Source: an uncultured Clostridium sp.
GTDB taxonomy: Bacteria; Bacillota; Clostridia; TANB77; CAG-508
Assembly: GCA_900556345.1 (NCBI GenBank)
Contig: USOM01000016.1
Span: forward strand, 1 to 10,339
Direction: 5' to 3'
DNA: 10,339 nucleotides
Part shown: positions 5,391 through 10,339 of the stretch, piece by piece
Position numbering within the stretch: position 1 is the first letter of the stretch
Layout of the letters: each line of letters begins with the position of its first letter
Program-made: the position numbers and the translations under genes
The notes under the pieces: model-generated
What the model was told of the DNA's origin: nothing
Databases searched by the model: none
The model's input: only the letters and a program-made list of their open reading frames with translations

Positions 5391-6527
5391 TTATATGTTA
5401 TTTATTTGACTTTCATCTTTAGAAGCTTCATCTAAATGTTTTTCCATTTTCTTTAAAACTTCTTCAATTCCTGTACCTTTATAATATGTTGCAACAACAA
5501 AGTTTAAAGACGGACTAACCACAACGTCTTCACGTTTTTTCTTTTTGCTCTTTTTCTTCTTTTTGCCTTCTTCTATTTCCTCAACTTGGAAATTGTCTTT
5601 TAGGGATATTTGTAATTTTTCTGTTGATTCTTTTATTTCATTTATAAAATCTGCTAAGCTATCTGCTTCTACTCCTGAAAATACTATTACAAATTTTGGT
5701 CCCATATATCTTACAAATATGTATTTTTCAGCAATATTTCCTTGTACGTTTTTACTTACTTCTGTTATTACTTTATTTCCTAATTCTCTAGATACTCTAT
5801 TTATATCTTCAATATTAGAAATCCTAAACATACATATTGCTGATGTAGTATATTGATCTATTATTTTCTTTCCATCACCATATAAATATTCTGCTGAATT
5901 TAGACCTGTAAATAAATCTTTTCTTACTATGTTTTCTAGTATTTTTTGATAATCTACCGCTTTTAAAACTGATACTATATTTTCTTTTACTGTTTCAAAT
6001 ATTGTTGTATCAATATTATCAAAATCGTGTGGAACTCCACTTTCTATTATCCAATATCCTATATATACATTATCTATATATAAAGGGAAAAATATTGCTG
6101 ATTTTGCTCTATCAAATTCTTTTTCTTGATATGGTAATTTTTCTCCCTCATTGTTTATTGTAATATATTTAGGACTAGCAGTTGATATGCTGTCCTTAAA
6201 TATATTAACTTCGTGTAATTTGCTTAATGTATCCCAATGGTTGCTATTAACATTTGAAGCTTTTACTACATAATCTGTTCCGTCAAATACTACTATTGTT
6301 GAATATTTTATTTGATATTTTTCTATTATTATATCATTTATAGATTTTATCTTTTTATCTACGCTCAAATCACTTCCTGTTATGTTCATAAAGTCTTGTA
6401 ATATATTAAGATTTGTAAATCTTCTATTTTGTGTTTGAAATGACTGAATCCTTTTGTATAAAGACAAATTATAAATTCCTAATGCAAGTACTGTAAAAAC
6501 TAATACTATAACCACTATTACTAACAA
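5391..6527 (-). CDS. Membrane-anchored GAF plus degenerate GGDEF-like protein
   Basis: In numbering from the longer possible start at 6548, an N-terminal membrane helix covers about 8-30, a GAF-like sensory domain about 45-200, and a GGDEF-like fold about 205-370. The last is supported by KDLFTGLNS after a helical linker, which resembles the DxLTGL entry motif of diguanylate cyclases, and by VRYMGPKFVIVFSG (279-292), which aligns with the RYGGDEFxIL strand. The signature GGDEF is replaced by MGPKF, losing the catalytic acidic residues, so cyclic-di-GMP synthesis is unlikely; ligand binding or a scaffold role is possible. A Lys-rich insertion (328-339) sits near the end. I chose the TTG at 6527 (378 residues) because GGAGGG lies eight bases before it and inside the longer frame. 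It is third in the operon, 26 bases after the TadZ-like gene and 13 before ireB, suggesting joint function. GAF is moderately sure, GGDEF ancestry fairly sure. Confidence 0.75.
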   Translation of the reverse strand: MLVIVVIVLVFTVLALGIYNLSLYKRIQSFQTQNRRFTNLNILQDFMNITGSDLSVDKKIKSINDIIIEKYQIKYSTIVVFDGTDYVVKASNVNSNHWDTLSKLHEVNIFKDSISTASPKYITINNEGEKLPYQEKEFDRAKSAIFFPLYIDNVYIGYWIIESGVPHDFDNIDTTIFETVKENIVSVLKAVDYQKILENIVRKDLFTGLNSAEYLYGDGKKIIDQYTTSAICMFRISNIEDINRVSRELGNKVITEVSKNVQGNIAEKYIFVRYMGPKFVIVFSGVEADSLADFINEIKESTEKLQISLKDNFQVEEIEEGKKKKKSKKKKREDVVVSPSLNFVVATYYKGTGIEEVLKKMEKHLDEASKDESQINNI

Positions 6528-6534
6528 GATTTGT

Positions 6535-6540
6535 CCCTCC
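6535..6540 (-). promoter_or_regulatory. Ribosome binding site that favours the TTG start at 6527
   Basis: GGAGGG on the minus strand ends eight bases before the TTG at 6527. It overlaps codons of the longer frame opening with TTG at 6548, which itself has no Shine-Dalgarno at the right distance. Confidence 0.6.
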
Positions 6541-6553
6541 ACTTTCAATTCTT

Positions 6554-8851
6554 TTAATATCTATTTCTCATGCTATTTAATGTATCATTCATTCCAGATG
6601 AGAATGAGTTTGGATATTGGTTATTACTACTATATCCTTGTTTTGAATTTTTCTTATTTTTTTTGCCATTATTGTTATTATTTGGTAATAATGGATATAT
6701 TGTTTCTGCAAGTGCTGTTAATTTTGCTTTAAATTCTTTTGGATATCCATTTAATTTTATTTCACATTCTATTAAGCCTTCAAGATATTTTGCATATACA
6801 TCTTCATCGAATGGAATTTGAGCTGCTACTTTTACAGTATTTCTGTCAAATAATTCTGTCATAAATGACATTTCTGGATCATTATAATTTGACATTCCTC
6901 CTACGATATTCTTTCCAGTAACTCCTCTTACTCTTAAAATTTTATTTAATACTATTCTTATTTTGCTTTCCTCAAGTGCATTTTTTATTTTTAATTCTCT
7001 TAAAAATTCTGTTAATGGTTGAATTGTTAGCACATCCATTGATTGAACTAAATATAATTCTTGAACTTTTGCAAAATATTCTATAGGTGTATTAAAATCA
7101 CAATCTATTAATATTAATGAATGATTTTTTACTAAAGTTTCCATTATTGAATGAGAATTTTTTATTTCTTCATTTTGGCTTGGTATATTTGTGTATACTG
7201 ATAGGTTGTTATTAACTTTTATTCCTTCTGCTCTTCCAGCCATTAAGTTATCTAAAGAATTAACTGCTGTTCTTCTTAAATCCTCATCATTTTTTGTATA
7301 TATATAGTATGCATTTTTATTCTGTGTAGCATCTAAAATTGCAGTGTTTATTCCCATACTTGATAATATTTGTGCAACATTGTTTACTACAAATGATGTT
7401 CCATTTTTACTTGTTCCTACAAATGCTACTACCTTTTTATCTCCTGTTAATAAGCTTTCAAATTCTCCATCTTCAAACACATTATCATATTTTTTCATAT
7501 CTTGATTGCTACTGCTTGTATAAATATTTCCTTTAGCTGATTTTTGAACTGGATGACTAAATCTATCGTCTATTCTTTGACTATAATCTTCATAATCATC
7601 TTCGTCATCGTGGTTATCATATTCTTCTTCATATTCGTCGTCATCATAATCTTCATCATCATCTTCTTCATCAAAACCTGGTAAAATAGATATATCTTCT
7701 TTTACATTAACTTTTGATACTTTCTTTGGAACCACTTCTTCTATTTCATCATCTTCGTCATCTTCATCAAATCCTGGTAAAACATCAACTTTTTCTTCTT
7801 CTAGTTCTTCTTGCTCCTCTGGAAGTGGAGTTTTTCTTGGCCTTCCTCTTCTTTTTGGTTTTTCTTCTGTTTCTTCTGGAAGTGGATTTTTTCTTGGTCT
7901 ACCTCTTCTTTTTGGTTTTTCTTCTATTATGTCATCAACTTCTGTTAAATCATCATCTTCATCTTCTATTTCTTCAATTTGTTTTACAGGTTTCTTTTTG
8001 TCTATATTCAAATACATATTGCTTTTCATTGTTGTTGGTACTACAACAGGTTTTGACATCATAGGATTTGATTCAACTTCTAATAATTTCTCGCTTGTAC
8101 CTTTTCTTCCTTTTCTTCCTGTCTTTCCTTTTGTTGTTTTGCTTATTTCTTTTCCTGTTGGATATACAATTTTTTGATATTCTGGTGATGTTTCACTTAA
8201 CACTTCTTTTACATTGTTTGGTAATACCGTAATTATTACTTTTAATTGTTCTTGTGTGTATTGTGATACAATATTTTTAAAACTTTCTGCATATTTTTCT
8301 TCGTTATTTCCTAATTTTTTGAAATGCATTAAAATATTTCTCATTTCAACTTCGCTTACATCACTATCATTTTCTTTTTCGTAATTGACGTTTTCTGAAT
8401 CAATTTTATAATATAATTTTGCTTCTTTTTTTGAACGTGGTTTATTTATTAATCTACATACTTCTTCTGTTGACCTATCTTCACCAATTATTGCATTATA
8501 TATTCCTATTCCAAATAATTTTACTAATATATCTTCTGATTTTGTTCTTCTTTCTGAACATATTAAAATTATTGGTATATCACTTCCATCTGATGCAACA
8601 GCTTCGTCACTTATGCTATCTAATCTATCAAAAATGAACTTGTCCTTTTGCTCTAAACTAGAGCTTGTAAATTCCTCTAAGTCCTCGCTTATTACTACTC
8701 TATCATAATTTTTATTTCTTTGTAATTCTTTTAAAATTGCATTGAAATAGTAAACATTTTTATATGATATTATCTCTTTATATTGTTTTTGATATTTTTT
8801 AACAATAGATGTTGAAATATTTTCATCATTTACTGCAAATAAAACTTTCAT
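6554..8851 (-). CDS. CpaE/TadZ-like pseudo-receiver and degenerate MinD/ParA-fold ATPase with two AT-hooks
   Basis: The 765-residue product has four parts. Residues 1-140 resemble a response-regulator receiver lacking the acceptor Asp: RVVIS ends with Ser where the Asp is expected. Residues 150-290 are a linker with a basic patch, KTTKGKTGRKGRKG (239-252). Residues 291-430 are acidic and probably disordered, with two AT-hook-like KRRGRPRK motifs (314-321, 333-340) and two LPGFDE motifs. Residues 470-722 form a MinD/ParA-type domain: FVGTSKNGTSFVVNNVA as Walker A, AILDATQ as Walker A', and LILIDCDFNTP as Walker B. The usual P-loop Lys (GK[TS]) is Thr (GTS), as in the atypical ATPases of the TadZ/CpaE group, which localise Tad pilus machinery. 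An Asn-rich tail follows. No other Tad genes are visible. GGAAGGGAG, shared with the end of the preceding gene, precedes the ATG. Family placement fairly sure, role unknown. Confidence 0.8.
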   Translation of the reverse strand: MKVLFAVNDENISTSIVKKYQKQYKEIISYKNVYYFNAILKELQRNKNYDRVVISEDLEEFTSSSLEQKDKFIFDRLDSISDEAVASDGSDIPIILICSERRTKSEDILVKLFGIGIYNAIIGEDRSTEEVCRLINKPRSKKEAKLYYKIDSENVNYEKENDSDVSEVEMRNILMHFKKLGNNEEKYAESFKNIVSQYTQEQLKVIITVLPNNVKEVLSETSPEYQKIVYPTGKEISKTTKGKTGRKGRKGTSEKLLEVESNPMMSKPVVVPTTMKSNMYLNIDKKKPVKQIEEIEDEDDDLTEVDDIIEEKPKRRGRPRKNPLPEETEEKPKRRGRPRKTPLPEEQEELEEEKVDVLPGFDEDDEDDEIEEVVPKKVSKVNVKEDISILPGFDEEDDDEDYDDDEYEEEYDNHDDEDDYEDYSQRIDDRFSHPVQKSAKGNIYTSSSNQDMKKYDNVFEDGEFESLLTGDKKVVAFVGTSKNGTSFVVNNVAQILSSMGINTAILDATQNKNAYYIYTKNDEDLRRTAVNSLDNLMAGRAEGIKVNNNLSVYTNIPSQNEEIKNSHSIMETLVKNHSLILIDCDFNTPIEYFAKVQELYLVQSMDVLTIQPLTEFLRELKIKNALEESKIRIVLNKILRVRGVTGKNIVGGMSNYNDPEMSFMTELFDRNTVKVAAQIPFDEDVYAKYLEGLIECEIKLNGYPKEFKAKLTALAETIYPLLPNNNNNGKKNKKNSKQGYSSNNQYPNSFSSGMNDTLNSMRNRY
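7818..7925 (-). repeat. 57-base tandem duplication encoding two AT-hooks
   Basis: Two near-identical 51-base copies, at 7818-7868 and 7875-7925, are offset by 57 bases. Each encodes EEKPKRRGRPRK followed by N or T, then PLPEE. They differ at only a few bases, some silent, which suggests a recent in-frame duplication within the acidic linker of the TadZ-like gene. Confidence 0.8.
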
Positions 8852-8858
8852 TTGTTAT

Positions 8859-9317
8859 TTACTCCCTTCCAAATTTTACAACTATAGTAAATACAAGTGG
8901 TAATACTTGACATATTATTGCTAAAGTTACAAATGATACCATAAGGGCTAGTCCTTTTTCTTGTATTTCAAGATGTCTGATTCCTAAAACATAATTATAA
9001 ATTCCTCCAACCATTATTCCTAAGAAGCAAAATGGTATGCTATATATTTGCAATTTATGTAAAATATATGCTGTTAGTCCATAAGCATCTGAACCATAAG
9101 TTTCTTTGTAATCCTCTAAAGATTTCATTTCTTTTTCCTTTAGTTCTACTAAAGTACTTTCTGTTTCATTTGTTAAAACTTTTTCTGTTGATTTATTTTG
9201 TGTTGTAGTATTATTTACATTTGCCGCAGTTGTTACTGCATACACCTTGTTTATCCCAAATGTACCTAGTATTATTATCATTATTGTAACAAACATTATA
9301 GTAATATTTTTCTTCAT
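8859..9317 (-). CDS. Small exported/membrane protein with signal peptide and two membrane helices
   Basis: I do not recognise this 152-residue family. Residues 1-27 look like a signal peptide with a hydrophobic core (IMFVTIMIIILGTFGI) and a possible cleavage after VYA. A Thr/Asn-rich linker (28-48) and a charged helical stretch (50-72) follow. Two hydrophobic helices lie at about 82-110 and 122-147, joined by a short charged loop (GIRHLEIQEKG). Signal peptide plus two C-terminal helices recalls VirB2/TrbC-type pilins, but no motif proves it. AGAGGGGGA precedes the ATG. It is the first gene after the operon promoter, and its stop is seven bases before the TadZ-like gene, whose ribosome binding site lies in its last codons, so the two are probably translated together. 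It may be the membrane partner of the ATPase. Confidence 0.75.
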   Translation of the reverse strand: MKKNITIMFVTIMIIILGTFGINKVYAVTTAANVNNTTTQNKSTEKVLTNETESTLVELKEKEMKSLEDYKETYGSDAYGLTAYILHKLQIYSIPFCFLGIMVGGIYNYVLGIRHLEIQEKGLALMVSFVTLAIICQVLPLVFTIVVKFGRE

Positions 9318-9368
9318 TTAGTTTCCCCCTCTAGAATCGGTATTAATTCCTATTTTTTTTACCCTTAT

Positions 9369-9397
9369 ATCATACAATACTATCAAAAAAATAGCAA
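9369..9397 (-). promoter_or_regulatory. Promoter of the membrane protein/TadZ-like/ireB/ruvX operon
   Basis: On the minus strand, -35 TTGCTA (9397-9392, four of six matches) and -10 TATGAT (9374-9369, five of six) are 17 bases apart. The U-tract of the preceding terminator forms the start of the spacer, so terminator and promoter are merged. Transcription would start near 9362, about 45 bases before the first gene. Confidence 0.6.
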
Positions 9398-9430
9398 GGT
9401 GTTTTTGAAAAATTTTCAAAAACTTTCCTT
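9385..9430 (-). terminator. Terminator of the G5/GH73 gene
   Basis: An 11-pair perfect stem (GTTTTTGAAAA with TTTTCAAAAAC, 9423-9401) extended by AAGG/CCTT at its base is followed on the minus strand by GCTA and seven Ts. The base of the stem overlaps the stop codon at 9431-9429. Confidence 0.7.
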
Positions 9431-10339
9431 ATATTTTGTCATATAAATACTGCATATATTTATATACTGAATTTCCCCAATTTGTATCTGTTGCATATCT
9501 TTTATTTACTGCAGTTATTGTATTTCCACTATAATATTTTCCAGAGGCTACTTGTCCATCATAAATCTTTGTTCCTGATGGATTCAAATAATATTTAACT
9601 AATACTCTTGCTATTAAATCTATAGATTCTGAGTAACTTGAAAATGAGTAGGCGCCATTGTATGGATTTGAGTCATACGCACCATATCCAAATAAATTGT
9701 ATTTATTTTTTGCAAGTCTTGATGTTCCCCAAGCACTTTCGTGTATTCCAATTGCTGCAACAAACATTCCATTTATGTTATATTCATCTTCTATGTAATA
9801 AAAATATTCTGAATTATTTTGAAATATTTTATTTGTATCTTTACTATCTGTTAGAGCTTTTTTAAATTGCTCTGCCGAAAAACCAGATGGTTTATTTAGC
9901 TCAATATCTCTAGATAAGCTACCTTTTCCTTCATTTGAAGAATTGTTTTCTTCTGTTTTTTCTGGTTCTACATATATTTTGGTTCCTATATCAATTATTT
10001 TATTTATAGATGATTTAGTTACAACACATCCTACTTGTTCTTCTTTTACTACATTTCCGTCATTATCATATATTTTTTTCATTGTTATGGTTTGAATTCC
10101 GTTTCTTCCTTCTTGTGAAACTGTAGTTGTTCCTTGATACAATTCATTATTATTTCTATATTTAGTTATATACTCCAATTCTTCTTGCTTTTCGTATATT
10201 TCTTCTTTTCCACTTTTGCTTTTCGTATTTTTTTGAATTATTTCTTCTAGATTAACAATTTTTGCATTACTGACTTCAATTTTTCCAGATTTATTTTCTT
10301 TTTCATCAGTTGCATAAGTTTCTTTGTTTGATATAAATC
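9429..10339 (-). CDS. G5 domain and GH73 glucosaminidase cell-wall hydrolase (5'-truncated by window edge)
   Basis: GH73 enzymes cleave the N-acetylglucosaminyl bond of peptidoglycan outside the cell. The frame is open to the window end, giving 302 visible residues; a TTG at 10178 is an internal Leu, not the start, because the frame continues upstream with coding-like sequence and no ribosome binding site precedes it. Visible residues 1-50 are a charged linker, about 53-123 a G5 domain (ELYQGTTTV, then GRNGIQTI and a closing DIGTKIYV), 124-150 a Ser/Asn/Glu-rich linker, and 150-302 the glucosaminidase domain. The proposed catalytic Glu is in IHESAWGTSRLA (visible residue 200), followed by KNKYNLFGYGAYD, the family hallmark. 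The C-terminus ends naturally (YKYMQYLYDKI). A signal peptide and perhaps further domains should lie beyond the edge. It is separated from the next operon by its terminator. Confidence 0.88.
   Translation of the reverse strand, partial: FISNKETYATDEKENKSGKIEVSNAKIVNLEEIIQKNTKSKSGKEEIYEKQEELEYITKYRNNNELYQGTTTVSQEGRNGIQTITMKKIYDNDGNVVKEEQVGCVVTKSSINKIIDIGTKIYVEPEKTEENNSSNEGKGSLSRDIELNKPSGFSAEQFKKALTDSKDTNKIFQNNSEYFYYIEDEYNINGMFVAAIGIHESAWGTSRLAKNKYNLFGYGAYDSNPYNGAYSFSSYSESIDLIARVLVKYYLNPSGTKIYDGQVASGKYYSGNTITAVNKRYATDTNWGNSVYKYMQYLYDKI

Noticed and set aside
7560..7930. Short repeated GAAGAT-type units as a CRISPR or satellite array.
   Set aside because: The repetition comes from acidic codons in an intact reading frame; spacing is irregular and there are no spacers.
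7714..8064. Plus-strand Leu/Phe-rich open frame that looks like a membrane protein.
   Set aside because: It is the antisense of the acidic, repeat-rich linker of the TadZ-like gene; GAA/GAT codons read backwards give TTC/ATC. No ribosome binding site or independent support.
9429..10178. Complete 249-residue gene starting at TTG 10178.
   Set aside because: The frame continues to the window edge with 53 more sense codons and no ribosome binding site at the TTG, so the gene is 5'-truncated.
1..10339. tRNA, rRNA, insertion sequences, phage genes or CRISPR arrays.
   Set aside because: None was recognised on either strand. The intergenic gaps, all under 270 bases, hold only the promoters, leaders, terminators and the one hairpin listed.

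Overview
The window looks like a low-GC Bacillota chromosome, most likely an uncultivated gut-type member of Clostridia. Support: AT-rich codon use, strong AGGAGG-type ribosome binding sites, sigma-A-like promoters, U-tract hairpin terminators, and the ireB-ruvX-DUF1292 gene order typical of that phylum. I cannot name a genus. Every supported gene is on the minus strand, so transcription runs from high to low coordinates.

In transcription order: (1) 10339-9429 is the C-terminal 302 residues of a G5-domain/GH73 glucosaminidase cell-wall hydrolase that runs off the window, followed by a hairpin terminator. (2) A promoter at 9369-9397, lying partly inside that terminator's U-tract, probably drives a tight six-gene operon: a small signal-peptide/two-helix membrane protein, a CpaE/TadZ-like pseudo-receiver/ATPase carrying two AT-hooks, a membrane-anchored GAF plus degenerate GGDEF protein, IreB, RuvX (YqgF) and a DUF1292 protein, closed by a terminator at 4286-4325. 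(3) A 160-residue four-helix membrane protein of unknown function has its own terminator. (4) rpsO (ribosomal protein S15) has a good promoter, a structured leader and a terminator, followed by (5) pnp (polynucleotide phosphorylase), the classic rpsO-pnp pair.

The first 750 bases are the oddest part. One uninterrupted, in-frame 250-codon ORF, with a good ribosome binding site and open at the window edge, reads as three unrelated protein fragments: the N-terminus of ScpA (condensin kleisin), the middle and end of a RelA/SpoT-type (p)ppGpp synthetase domain, and the C-terminal half of 6-phosphofructokinase. Both joints fall on short peptides plausible in both partner families (EITD and EIPYDI). 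GC changes from about 29% to about 55% at the second joint. The simplest explanation is a chimeric join at microhomology (assembly, amplification or, less likely, recombination), not a functional three-domain enzyme. An 11-bp perfect inverted repeat of a REP-like kind lies between pnp and this ORF, so the pnp-to-scpA link is itself uncertain.

The most interesting credible biology is the 9317-4333 operon. It joins a degenerate TadZ/CpaE-like ATPase with AT-hooks and a degenerate GGDEF protein to the IreB/RuvX housekeeping module, suggesting an uncharacterised localisation or signalling unit.
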